A DNA stretch of 64,000 nucleotides, taken from the NCBI RefSeq assembly GCF_003265705.1, contig NW_020313168.1, positions 4,708,462-4,772,461 of the forward strand. The letters run 5' to 3'. The notes beneath the pieces were generated by a model that worked only from the letters and a program-made list of their open reading frames with translations, ran no database searches and was not told where the DNA came from. This document shows positions 23,401-35,740 of this stretch, in pieces (position 1 is the first letter of the stretch; every line of letters starts with the position of its first letter). Origin of the DNA: Callorhinus ursinus. Its lineage: Eukaryota; Chordata; Mammalia; Carnivora; Otariidae. The position numbers were made by a program, and so were the translations under genes.

Positions 23401-24229
23401 CGAACGGCCCGGAGCACCTCCCGACAGCACCCCATGGTTGGGGGGCACACCCAGGGCAAGGAGGCGACTCCTGTTCCCCAGGGATGGCTGGTCTGGAAGC
23501 TGGTCAGACAGAGGAGCAACGAAGGACGGCCAGAGCCCTGTGGGGGCTGCCTCTGTGTGCGGCCAGGGGGTGGCCAGGGGGCTTCCTAGTCAGGGGGCGA
23601 CCTGAGAGAACTGGGGAGGTTTGATATCTTGGTACTTTGGGGAAGCTGCCAGACAAGGGGTGAGGCCAGACCTAGGGTAGGAGCTGGGGGTGGGAGAGGA
23701 GGTAAGAGACAGGAAATAAACACTGGAGCTTGGTACCTTCCCCAGAGCTTAGACTCAATCCCGGGGCAAAGGGAACCACTGAAGGGTTTGCCAGGCCCAG
23801 CTCTAACGTTTGGGGGGCCCCAGGACCAGAGTGTAGAGGGAGGTGCACGTACCACATGTCAGGTCTGAGCATTTACAAACTCTAAGTCAAGCTAACAAAC
23901 CTTTCAATAAAATATGCTCTAGTCTTTCTATTTTCCTACCTTGATGACAGGCCTTTAGAACACCTCAAAGGCCAGATTCAAGTTCAGAATTTTCAGACTG
24001 CTGTGCTGGGACATGGTGGTACCAGGAGAGGCAGCTGGGCCTTCCCCCTTTTCTTTCCCACCCCCAGCCCCACATCCCAGCTTGGGCCATGCCGCTTGCA
24101 ACAAGGGCTGTGGACACCCTAGACCTTTGTGCTGCCCACCTGCACAGGGACAGACCTGGGGGTGGGCAGAGCTTCTGGAGCCCCAAGTTCCAGAGCATGG
24201 TCGAGATGGGGGGCAGCGGCATGTCCTCT
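23401..24229. other. Intergenic, nothing recognised
   Basis: GC-rich unique-looking sequence without a supported exon. Confidence 0.4.
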
Positions 24230-24780
24230 TGGTTCCATGGACTCTGTATAATCAAGAATTGTCCGGCCTTTGTCCCTGGTTCTTGGGAGGTCACCTATAA
24301 AACCTGGGAATTTTCCGAGGGATAGAAGTATCTCTGACTCATGGCTGGTCCCTCCAACCGTCCGGGATCGTCTGTGCCAACAGGATGCCTCAGGATGGAG
24401 GCTGGTCATGTCACAAGACCGATCAGAAGATTAGAGCCCAGCTTCTGGGAAGGGGAGGGGCTGGAGATGGAACTCACCCTCTGTAATGGAATTGCAATAA
24501 AAATTTTGGACCCTGAGGCACAAGTGAACTTCCCTGGCTGGCAGTGCTCTGCATCACGTCTGTCGTGTATCCCTGTGCGGGGAGGGTAACAGAAGCTTCA
24601 CATTTGGGACCTCACAGACTTCACCCTAAGTGTCTCTCCCTGTGGCTGGATCCGATCTGCATCCTTTTGCTATAATTCGACAATAAACAGAAGTTCAGCG
24701 CTTTCCTGAGTTCTATAAGCCACTCTAGTGAATTATTAAACATTAGGGGGTATTGGAGCCCCTGAGTTGGCAGCCAGCTA
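24230..24780 (+). repeat. LTR-like dispersed repeat
   Basis: The 3' part (CTATAATTCGACAATAAAC, GCGCTTTCCTGAGTTCTATA, CCACTCTAGTGAATTATTAAA) has the layout of a common mammalian LTR 3' end with an AATAAA at 24682. The family is not named. Confidence 0.5.
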
Positions 24781-24798
24781 ATTAGAAGTGAAGGTGGC

Positions 24799-25009
24799 AT
24801 GGGGGGCGCGGGGGGGGGGGGCTCCGTCAGTTGAGCGTCTGACTCTTGGTTTCGGCTCAGGTCGTGATCTCAAGGTCATGAGATTGAGCCCCGCGTCTGG
24901 CTCCATGCTCAGTGCTCAGCGCAGAATCTGCTGGAGTCTCTCCCTCTTCCTCTGCCCCTGCCCCCAGCACTCTCTCAGGCACTCTCTTAAATAAATCTTG
25001 AAAAAAAAA
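24799..25009 (+). mobile_element. SINEC, first of a doublet
   Basis: A diverged SINEC with a G-run in its head and a poly(A) tail at 24999-25010. The next SINEC starts directly after the tail. Confidence 0.85.
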
Positions 25010-25182
25010 AGGGGGGGGCACCTGGGTGGCTCAGTCGGTTAAGTGTCTGCCTTCAGCTCAGGTCATGATCTCGGGGTCCTGGGATTATAGCCCCGCGTCG
25101 GGCTCCCTGCTCAGCGGGGGGTCTGTTTCTCTCTCTCCATCTGCCCCTCCCCCAAAAAATAAATAAAATCTTAAAAAAAGGA
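25010..25182 (+). mobile_element. SINEC, second of a doublet
   Basis: Better preserved than its neighbour. The outer duplication AGAAGTGAAGGTGGC (24784-24798) and AGAAGTGAGGGTGGC (25183-25197) encloses both elements, so the second landed in the tail of the first. Confidence 0.9.
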
Positions 25183-25197
25183 AGAAGTGAGGGTGGC

Positions 25198-27259
25198 CTG
25201 TTGACCCCCAAAGCTGCCGCTGGTGTGTGAAGGGAGGGAGTCTTTTGGAGGACGGGTCCCTAACCTGTAAAATTTGGCACAACTCTGGGTAGACTCCCTG
25301 CCCTAGAGGAGGGTTTCCCCAGAAGAGGATCAGAGTGGGGCCTTCTAATATTGGGGCCCAGGGAAGGGGCCCCTCTTGCCTGGGTCTCAGTATGGTCCCG
25401 AGTTGCAAGGGATAGCTTGTTTGGGGTAACACCAGGTGGGACAGTGCCCAGATGGGACTGGGAGCGAGCAAGCTGGTCCCAGAGGCCAGACGGGCTCTGG
25501 ACAAGGGCAGTCAGGGTAGACAGGAGGGACGCTCAGGGAAGCACCGAGGCTCTGCTAAACCATCCTTCAGGGGTCACGGGGCAAAGGCCACGTCCTCAGA
25601 GTGGCCAGTTGGCTTCCGGATCTCAAAGCCCACAGTATCTTCCCCACAGAAGTTACCGTTACCTGGAGCATTCAGCTGGATCGCGACCCATCCAGGCCCC
25701 TGCTTTCCCTCACGGACACTCTTCCCAGCTCTCAACATAGAGAAAAGCAAAAATTAGATTAAAAAAAAAAAAAAAGAAAGGATAGACTGGAGAGGGCTTA
25801 TTTGCATTATAATAATTTCTTTTTACCATGCCTAAGTTTTCTCTGTAAATAGCAAGCACCCCTGGGGCATCGAAAATTGAATTCAATTCACAAGATCCTG
25901 ACTCCCTTCTGCACTGGTGGAGTCGACCTGGACTCGAAATGATTTTGGGGGGAGTGGGAGAGGGAGGTGGAAACTGTTTGTGTCTGACCCACCAGACAGC
26001 AGCCCTGACGCATGGTCCCCAGGATGACATTGTTCTGCCTAGGTTTTGTGAAACCCTTGCAATTTCAACTATTATATTAACGGATATATATTTTTGCAGC
26101 ATTTTCTATTTCTGCTCATGAGCTTTTATTCTTTTCAATAAAGGAGAGTTGTTAAATGCATAACAGAATGTGACTTAACGTTTATAGCTGTCTTGGCAAG
26201 GCTCCAGAGATGCGCTGTGGTTGCAGCAAGTCACGGGGGCGTGGCTAGGAGAAGGAACGAGGCAGAGGACCTGGGAAGAGCCGAGCCGGTCCCCCCCCCC
26301 CCGCTTCCCCCCCTCGGCCCCTGCCCAGGGCTGGGGAGAGAGCTGGCAAGGGGGTGGGCCAGGCGATCCAGGATTCTTTCCTCTTTTTCATTTAAATGCA
26401 TTCTCAAGTAGAAGGGGGGGTGGAATCCAGGGCCATAATTTTTGGTTCAGAAAGTATAGGGATTGGGGGTTTTGTTTTTCCTGTCTGTTCTCTGCCTTCC
26501 CCAAGATGGACTTATCTTGACTTCTCTTTACAGCCGGGATCAAACTGGTCCCACATATCTGGGATCTGAGCTGCTATTGCCCCCGAGAGCTGAATGTCCC
26601 TTAGTGACCTGATCACTGCGGGGGCCCCATGTCCCTGCACAGTGAGGTGGCCAGTGGACCTCTTTTCCTGCCTTCTCGGGAAGGCTGTTTGCAAAAGCCT
26701 GCCTGGTGCTTCTTTACCCTGAACTGTTCCAGAAAATACCTTTTCTGACCACTGGGTTGTGAGCACGTCAGTTTAGCACACGCAAGGGGCATTCTGTCCT
26801 CCAACCGGGTTTGAGAATCACTCTCTGAAGGGCATCCAGTCGGTCTCCCAGCCCGCCCTCGGAGCGTGAAGTGCTGAGGGTAGAGCTGTGATTTCTCTCT
26901 GAGCTTGGGCTGGGGTCTCCCGAGTGGATGTGGGTGGGGGTTGGCCTCTCCCCACCCGTGCACCCCACCCAGCCCGTGTGCAGGAACACCACGCACACAC
27001 TCTCCCTGCTCACACGGGCCCTGCTGTGAGCACACACACCAGCGTACACCATGTGACAAGTGTTCTGGGGACCGGGACAGACTGTTTGCAGGAAGCCCCA
27101 CCTGCTGTGTGCTGTCAGACAGCCCCTGGGTGTGCCATCAGCTGGGATTCTTTGCCAACGATGAAGGCCAAATCCTCCCCCCCAGAGCCCGGTTTCCTTG
27201 TGCTGTCCTCCATCCTGAGAGGGGCCCCACACTGATTCCTCTGGGCTGACCCTGTCTGT
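25198..27259. other. Intergenic, nothing recognised
   Basis: It includes a poly(A) run at 25760, an AT-rich patch at 26040-26170 and a C-run at 26291-26302. No exon is supported. Confidence 0.4.
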
Positions 27260-27640
27260 TATTCTGTTCCAAATGCTATAACAAATTTCCATAGACTGGG
27301 TGGCTTATCCACAAAATTTATTCTCAGGGCTCTGGAGGCTGGAGGTCAGAGATCAGGGTGCCTGCTGGGCTGGGTTCTGGTGAGGACCCTCTTGCAGGTG
27401 GCAAAAGGCTTCTTTCTTGTGTCCCTGCAATGCAGAAAGAGAGGGAGCTCTTTGGCCTCCTCTTACAAGGGTGTAAATCCCATGTACAAGGCCCCACCTC
27501 CATGACCTAATGACTAACCAAAGGCCCCGCCTCCAAATACCATCACATCAGTGAGATCCCAAGAGCACCGCAGATTACCCATGCAATGCTAATCTCTGAT
27601 TCAAAGTCTGCCTCCTGGGGAACCCAGCCCGTGACAGTGG
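27260..27640 (-). mobile_element. ERVL-MaLR-type LTR
   Basis: Reverse-strand blocks: CTGTTCCAAATGCTATAACAAA, TGGGTGGCTTATCCACAAAA, GGCTCTGGAGGCTGGAGGTC and TGAGATCCCAAGAGCACC. Confidence 0.7.
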
Positions 27641-29552
27641 GTGCCAGGAGTGGTCCAAAAACGCCCATGCTTGGTTGGATTTTGGAGCTTGGTCATCTAC
27701 CGTCTGGTTGGCAACATGGCCCCCAACAGAGGTAGTAGGTGGAGCACAGACAGATCTTGGCACAGGTAACAAAACTTGTTAAAATTTTACCCGTGGTGAA
27801 CCGGCATAGCCGGCCGGGGAGGGGGGGAGAATGCCGCCATTCGTATACTAGATCTTCCATGTGATAACCATGGAGGAGACACTTATCAAACAGGGACGGG
27901 GGTGCTTTGGGAAAAACAGAGAAAAGCTAAGGGTAAACAATGGAGGGCCTTCTTGGGGAGACCTTAAGAGGTGCTCATCTCTTAGATGAAGACCTCAGAA
28001 AACCCAAGACTTAACCCTAAGAGTAGCAGAACTCCACAGAAGCCTAACCTCTCAATCCAGAAAGATCTGCCATGCCAAGCTCAGGGCCCTGGTTGGGAAG
28101 AATGGACCCTGACACACAGGAAAGGCACATCTGGATTGATGTTCCCCAAAATCTTGAGTCCAAGGTTTCCTCCAAACTCTCTGAGCCTGCAGAGAGGCCC
28201 ACACCTCACTGCTAAGGGCCAACACCACCATCCACCTCCACCCCTGGACTTGAAGACCATGGAGAGGCCTCTCCCCCGCAAAACGCAAAACAACACACAT
28301 CTCTTTCAGCAACTACCCCCACAGCCCCTCCTGGCCACCAACAGGCAGGTCAAGTTGCAGCACAGCTCAGCGGAGGACACAGAGGAAAATGATCCCACCC
28401 CAGAGGAAGTGGGGGGGCGGGGAGCAGCATGCCTGTCTCTGCAGGAGCCAGACAAGTGCACAGAGAACGGGGTGTCTGATCGAGTGGAGGGAACACACAG
28501 CTGGGGAGGGAGCACTCTTCCAGGACTTGGAAATCAGCCCCACAGCAAGGAGCCCAGGAGAGGCAAGCACTAGGGGGACGGCCCTGGAAACACGGGAAGG
28601 TGATGCGCACGCCAAGCAAGCTAGAAATGCCAGAATTCAACACAGACAAGGGAAGGAGGGGTCAAAAGGCCAGAGACGTGGGTGTGTTAGAGGAGATAAC
28701 AGCCAGTGAGGACAGAAACCCAGCCGGTGAGCGTGATCCACATCGGGCCCAGAAGACACAAGGTTTCCGGGAGGAGCCAGAGGAAGGTGCTGTTAAGAGG
28801 ACGCCCCCGTCCCTAGAAGGCACAGTGGTGTCTCCTCTGTGAGCCAGGGCTGGGGGTGGGAATGTAGCTGCCTCTCGGGCACAGCTGACAGCAGTGGGGT
28901 GGGGGAGAGGACCCCACCCTCCGCTCCCCATCCCAGCCCTCCCCAAAACAACAGAGGCCACGTGGCAGCACTTAACCCTCAGCATCCCAATGGATGAAAT
29001 TATCCCAGGGAGCCACAAGATCACAGCGGCAGCCTGTCCGGTCCGAGCTCCAGGACGCATCTATGGAAATTATAAACGCGTGCACCCTTGCTCAGAGCAA
29101 GGCCACTGGCACTGCCACCCACAGCTGTCCTACGTTACGAAAAATAATGCGCAACTGGGAAATGTCCTTTCGGTTCCAGCTGGGACTTTGTGTGCCACAC
29201 CTACACGGGGACCAGCTAATTATACAGAATGTTTGCACCTTGATTTGACCTACTTTTTACTACTGATTAGGGTATTTTGCAACTCGGAAGGGTAGATGTC
29301 AACTTGTAGAAAACTGTTAGCTATGCAAATGATTCTTGTCTAATAACAATTCAAATGAATTTTGTCTGGGAGAGATGCAAATGATTTCTGTCCTGTAGAA
29401 AAGCTAATCCCAAAGATTACAGTTTCATTACCCCGGAGGATGTTAACCAGCTTTGTATCTAACACAGCTGTCTCATTCCAGATTTCTCTCCATGCCTATA
29501 TGTATCCTTACCAGTCTGCTGGTTCCTTCATTAATGAGTTCAATAAGTCTTA
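27641..29552. other. Intergenic, no gene recognised
   Basis: 27986-28573 holds an open frame of 195 codons without domain or splice context. 29300-29550 is AT-rich and holds two identical octamer-type motifs (29323-29334 and 29375-29386). Confidence 0.4.
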
Positions 29553-29568
29553 GATACATAATCACTTT

Positions 29569-30660
<1,092 letters not shown>

Positions 30661-30714
30661 TCACTTTATATTGGTATAAGAATCATGCTTTTCACTTTCC
30701 AAAAATTAAACTTT

Positions 30715-30899
30715 GGGGCACCTGGGTGGCTTAGTCGGTTAAGCATCTGCCTAAGGCTCAGGTTATGATCCTGGAGTCCTGGACAGAGCCCCATGCTGGA
30801 CACCCTGCTCAGCGAGGAGCCTGATTCTCCCTCTCCCTTTGCCCCTCCCCCTTGCTCATGCATGTGCTGTCTCTCTCAAATAAATAAATAAAATCTTTT
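30715..30899 (+). mobile_element. SINEC, first of a doublet
   Basis: Head GGGGCACCTGGGTGGCTTAG with several substitutions, tail AAATAAATAAATAAAATC. Confidence 0.92.
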
Positions 30900-30914
30900 A
30901 AAAAAATAGCAAGG

Positions 30915-31101
30915 GGGCGCCTGGGTGGCTCAGTTGGTTGAGCGACTGCCTTCGGCTCAGGTCATGATCCTGGAGTCCCGGGATCGAGTCCCACATCGGG
31001 CTCCCTGCTCGGCGGGGAGTCTGCTTCTCCCTCTGACCCTCTTCCCTCTCGTGCTCTCTATCTCTCATTCTCTCTCTCTCAAATAAATAAATAAAATCTT
31101 T
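30915..31101 (+). mobile_element. SINEC, second of a doublet
   Basis: Younger-looking copy (TGGAGTCCCGGGATCGAGTC subtype). The duplication AAAAAAATAGCAAGG precedes it and recurs at 31102-31116, and includes the tail of the first SINE. Confidence 0.95.
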
Positions 31102-31149
31102 AAAAAAATAGCAAGGTTGCAGGAAAGCAAGTATGATATGAGCTCATTT

Positions 31150-31206
31150 GGGAAGAAGAAGGAAGGAAGGAAGGAAGGAAAGAAGAAAGAAAGAAAGAAA
31201 GAAAAA
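31150..31206 (+). repeat. GAAGG/GAAA purine microsatellite
   Basis: AAGGAAGGAAGG changes to AAAGAAAGAAAG over about 55 bases. Confidence 0.9.
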
Positions 31207-31247
31207 AATGTCTATTCAGAGTTAGACATCTCTCAATATCCTATATC

Positions 31248-31254
<7 letters not shown>

Positions 31255-31284
<30 letters not shown>
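31255..31284 (+). repeat. (AC)n microsatellite
   Basis: An uninterrupted AC run of about 14 units. Confidence 0.95.
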
Positions 31285-31287
<3 letters not shown>

Positions 31288-31689
31288 TCTAAGTGCACCT
31301 CTGGAAGCCTATGTAAGATGCTGGTAAAAAAAGAATAATGCTGTTGTTTTCTAACATCCCTCCAGAGAGGATGGGTTATGGGGAAGAAGAGGAACATGAA
31401 GACATACTTTTTACTGCACAACCTTTGGATTGTACAGTAAAATCCAACAGTACCTGTTGGATTTTGTATCAGTTGCATGTATTATTTATTCCAACAAATT
31501 AATAACCCTTTACATGGACAGCTAGGGAAAAGGCTGCCCAGAACAGAACACAACAATCTATGTGTCCTGGGACAGGACAAAGGGCTACAGCCCAGAGCCC
31601 CTAAGGACTGGATTCATCTAGATGTGGGACTAAATCTGTAACAACTTTTTTCCTAAGACGGGTTCTTGAAGTGTAACGAAACACAGTAA
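31285..31689. other. Intergenic, nothing recognised
   Basis: No gene or repeat could be supported. Confidence 0.4.
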
Positions 31690-32690
31690 GATTCACACTT
31701 TTTACACATCCTGTTCTATGAGTTTTGACGAGTATATGCAGTCACGTGGCCACTACCACCACCAAGATATAGAGCATAGTGCTTCGGAGACTCATCCACA
31801 TTATTGAGCAGACAGGTGTTCTTGCTTTTTTTATTGCTGTGTAGGATTCCATTGCGTGACTATACCACGTTTTGTGGCTTCCTTCTCCACTTGATGGGCT
31901 TTGGCATTGTTTCCCGTTTTTGGTTATTACGAACAAAAGCTGCTTATAAACATTCTCATACAAGTATCTATGCCAACATAGATTTTCATTTTTCTTTATT
32001 TTTTTATTTTTTTAATTATTTTTTTAAAGATTTATTTATTTATGTATTCATGAGAGACAGAGGAGGAGAGAGAGAGAGGGAGAGAGAGAAGCAGAGGGAG
32101 AAGCAGGCTCCCAAGGAACAGGGAGCCCAATGCGGGACTCGATCCCAGGACCCTGGGATCACAACCTGAGCCGAAGGCAGACGCTTAACCATCTGAGCCA
32201 CCCAGGCGCCCGATTTTCATTTTTCTTGAATAGGTACCTGGGAGTAGGATGTCAGGTTTATGCTAAACATGTGCTTAGCTCCATGAGAAATGTCCAGATG
32301 GGTGGTTTCCAGAGTAGCGTCACCTTTTTGCCCTCCCGCCACCTATGCATGGGAGTTCCTGTTGCTGCATCCTCACCAAAACCTGGTTTTGTCATTATTG
32401 TTCTAATAGGTATGTCAGGGTACCTCACCGTAGTTTTGATCTGAATTTCTGTGATGACTTATGATGTTGAGTGTTTTCATGTGCTTGTTGGCCATCTACA
32501 TCTCTTCTTTGGTGAAGTGTCTGTTCAAAACTTTTGCCATTTTTTCACTGTCCAATTGATTGCTTTCTTTTTATTATGAGTTATGAGAGTTCTTTGTATA
32601 TATCCTAGATAGAAGTTCTTTATCAGACATGTGCTTCACATAGATTTTCTGTTTCATGACTTCTTTGAAGACTTCACTGTCTTTCTGCAA
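31690..32690 (-). mobile_element. Old L1 ORF2 3' fragment, split by a SINEC
   Basis: Degenerate reverse ORF2 C-terminal region and 3' part, for example TTGCTGTGTAGGATTCCATTG, GCTTATAAACATTCTCATAC and GTGCTTGTTGGCCATCTACA. It runs across the SINEC at 31997-32211. Confidence 0.8.
31997..32211 (-). mobile_element. SINEC
   Basis: Reverse SINEC. The 16-bp duplication GATTTTCATTTTTCTT is at 31981-31996 and 32212-32227. Confidence 0.95.
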
Positions 32691-33420
32691 CGAACATGAG
32701 GGATTTGGCCCACCTCCTTCTCTTCCCTGTCTGTCTCTCAAAGTTTGAAAGTGATTGTTGTTGTTGTTTTATTGCTATCATCATCATTATTATTTTGGTT
32801 CTGTTGAGCACCTTCTAACTCTAACATGTGGACCTGTTTCATGTTGCATCACGGTCAACAGTATCTCTCGATCCTACTTTGTCACAAGGCTATGTGCACA
32901 CCCACCCCCCCTTCTCCCCATAATCTTTCCCACTCTTTCTGACAACCACATTTTAATTTTTACAAAGTTCTTAACATCTATACTCTGTCTCTGAACCAAG
33001 CGTTTTCTGCTTTATCCATAGTTTGACTTTAATCATGTCTGTATCATACTATAAATTCTACAGAACACCACTACCCCCAGGAAACCTCAATCTCAGAATC
33101 TATGTTCCTTGAGTGGCAATCTTGACTGACTGTCTCTGGCCTAGGGTGACCAATAATCCTGGTTTCCAGGCTTAAATGTCATAAGCCTTTTAGTGCTGAA
33201 AACAAGAAAGCTACCCAGAATGAGTTGGTCACTCTAACCTTGAAACTTCCTTTGACTCCTCTTTCAGATTGGATCCAGTTTTCTGGATCCTGTATGTTCC
33301 TCTTTATTTATTTCCCGATTTCTCTGAATTATATCATCCAGAAACTTTTGAAGAAAGGGTATGTTGAAGATAAACTGTGTCCTTCCATGTATGAAATGTC
33401 TTTATTTTGCTCTAAGGTTT
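32691..33420. other. Intergenic, probably decayed repeats
   Basis: 33145-33240 resembles a palindromic dispersed repeat (AGGGTGACCAATAATCCTGG ... GAGTTGGTCACTCTAACC). No exon seen. Confidence 0.4.
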
Positions 33421-34060
33421 ATTGACAGATAGTTTAGCTAGGTATAGAATTCTAGGTTGGGAAAATTTTTCCCTTATAACTTAGAAGGAATGTTCCATTT
33501 TCTCCAAGTATCTGGTTTCACTGAAAGGTAGTGAGGCGCTAGTCTGACTCACCTTTCTTTACTGAGCCTGTTTCTCTTTGCTTTTATGTTCCCTACCTGT
33601 TCTGCTAGTTCCGCATTTTGCGATGATTTATTTTCTAGTGCTTCTATTAGACTTTTAATTTTAGCAAGCATATATATATATATTTTAATCTCAAGAGCTC
33701 TCTAGTTGTTCTCTGGTCTTTTTCTCCCTAACCAAACTGAGTCCTTATTATATATAAGTAGAACATTTTCTCTAATCTCTCTGAATATTCAGCAGAGGTT
33801 TTAAATGCTATCTGCCCTCCCATGAATCATCTCTGCTTTCTCTGGCCAGTGTCTTTGTTGTTTTCTTGTGTCTCCCTTCAGGCTGGTGGCCCTCCTCAAA
33901 TGCCAGATGACCCTCTGTGGCTCATCATGTATAACAGAAAATGCCTAGGTGGCAAGTTGGTGTTTCCTCTGCTATTGGGTCACTGTGCCTCCCTATCCCC
34001 TCTGGAGTGAGAATTCTGTATAGGCTAGGGTAAAAGCAGGGTTTATTTTTAAAGCCCCAC
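33421..34060 (-). mobile_element. L1/HAL1-like 5' fragment
   Basis: AGTTTAGCTAGGTATAGAAT, TTCTAGGTTGG and later AAGAGCTCTCTAGTTGTTCT are reverse ORF1/5' blocks of old L1 or HAL1 elements. Confidence 0.55.
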
Positions 34061-34639
34061 CACCAATTCCCAGGACTGGATGGGAGGGCTTTGCAATCTC
34101 CTCCTGGATGCCACCATCCCATTGGTGGCCTTGCAGCTCAGTGGCCTTATCTTCTCCAACAGTTGTTTCAACTTCTTTATCAAGGAGGCTTCTAGGTTTG
34201 GGTTGGATGAAAGGTAGAGGAGGTGGGAGGGTCAGCTACCACTGGTGTGGTGTCTCTTAAACAGACCTCCTGTGACACCCCTGTCCCAGCAACCGAGTTC
34301 TCTTGTGTTTTACAACATCTGTCAACCTGAGCCCAGAGTCTCTGGGGGGCTCTGTCTGTGGCCAGCTGCTCCCCCATCGTTCTGCAGCTCCATCACGGTA
34401 AAGTCTGGGCTGCAGTGCCTTCCACCAGCGTAGCCCAACTACATTGTCTCTGCCAGGGATTGGTGACCCCCAGCCGCCAAGGCTCTTTGCTGCTGTGGGT
34501 GAATTCCTTTAATGCTCACACATTTGCATTTCAGTGAGGACTTGGAAGATGCTCACGTGCACAGTCCTCAAAATGGAAGCCTCATCCCAAGATTGAACGG
34601 GGGCTTGACAGGAAATAGAAGCTCTCATAACACAAATGA
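34061..34639. other. Intergenic, nothing recognised
   Basis: No gene or repeat could be supported. Confidence 0.4.
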
Positions 34640-34830
34640 AATTGAACATTTATTGATGCTTGCAACCCCCCAGGCACAGTTATTCATATGCTTTATGTCA
34701 TTTATTTTTTGTTATTTCTCGTATCCCCACCTTACAGTTTAAAATTGAGACATAGAAAAATTAAGTAACTTGCTCCCATTCATGTGGCTGGGGAAAGGTG
34801 GAATCAGAATTCCAACTTCAGGCCCTTTCG
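34640..34830 (-). repeat. MIR relic
   Basis: ACCTTACAGTTTAAAATTGAGACATAG and the AAGTAACTTGCTCCCATTCA continuation follow the reverse MIR core. Confidence 0.6.
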
Positions 34831-35289
34831 ACTTGAAAGTTCAGATGCTAACGGCTCTGCAGCCTCCCCCGGGCCTTGTAGGACCATCATCATTGGGCAA
34901 CACAGCCCGGCCTTCAGACACCAGCGAAGTCCACACCAGGCTGCAGGGGAGATGGAGCACCCAGGCTCTGTGTCCTCAATCCCCACCCACGTTTGTGTTC
35001 CAGGGAAATTGTGAGCCCCGGGCTTACTCCAGGGATGTCAATGCCCTCAAAGAGGGGCTCCCAGGGAACCATCTGACTAATTCCGGGACAGCTGTGGAGC
35101 AGCAACCATCTCCTTCTTCTCTTCCTGGTCATTAATACTCCTCAATGAGAGCCTCACTTGGGGCTGTAGGAGGAAGGAGATGAGATCTCCCACAGGGTGG
35201 GTGCCTGGCTGGGGCAGGGGGAGGCGGATCCTGGGCCTAAGGCAGAGCTGTCCACCCCCCTCGCCCCATTCCCCACCCAGTCCTCAGGA
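34831..35289. other. Intergenic, nothing recognised
   Basis: GC-rich, without a supported exon. Confidence 0.4.
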
Positions 35290-35740
35290 AACACCATCTG
35301 ATGAGTGTCAGGGTGGTAGCTACTGTGTACTGAAGACCCACGGTGGTCACATACATTAGTTACATCATCTCTACTTTCCCAATAACCCTTTCAGGTAGGG
35401 TCAGTCATCCCCAATCTTCTCTTTTTTTTTTTTTTTAAGATTTTTAAAAAATTTATTTGAGAGAGAGAGAGAGAGATAGAGACAGAGCATGAGCAGGGGG
35501 AAAGGGCAGAGGGAGAGAGAGAGGCAGACTACCTCCTGAGCAGGGAGCCCAATGCAGGACTCGATCCCAGGACCCTGAGAGCATGACCTGAGCCGAAGGC
35601 AGATGCTTCACCAACTGAGCCACCCAGGCGTCCCCATCCCCAATCTTCTGATGAGAAAATTGAGTCTCAGAGGTTAAGGAACTTGTCCAAGACCACCAGC
35701 TGGTAAGTGGCAGAGCCGGACTTTCACCCAGGTCTAAGAG
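35290..35740 (-). repeat. MIR relic split by a SINEC
   Basis: The left part AATAACCCTTTCAGGTAGGG and the right part TGATGAGAAAATTGAGTCTC, AAGGAACTTGTCCAAGACCA, GTAAGTGGCAGAGCCGG join across the SINEC into one reverse MIR. Confidence 0.8.
35421..35634 (-). mobile_element. SINEC
   Basis: Reverse SINEC with a long T-run. The duplication CATCCCCAATCTTCT is at 35406-35420 and 35635-35649. Confidence 0.95.

Noticed and set aside
27986..28573. 195-codon plus-strand frame
   Set aside because: No recognisable domain, and charged/proline-rich composition that follows base composition.
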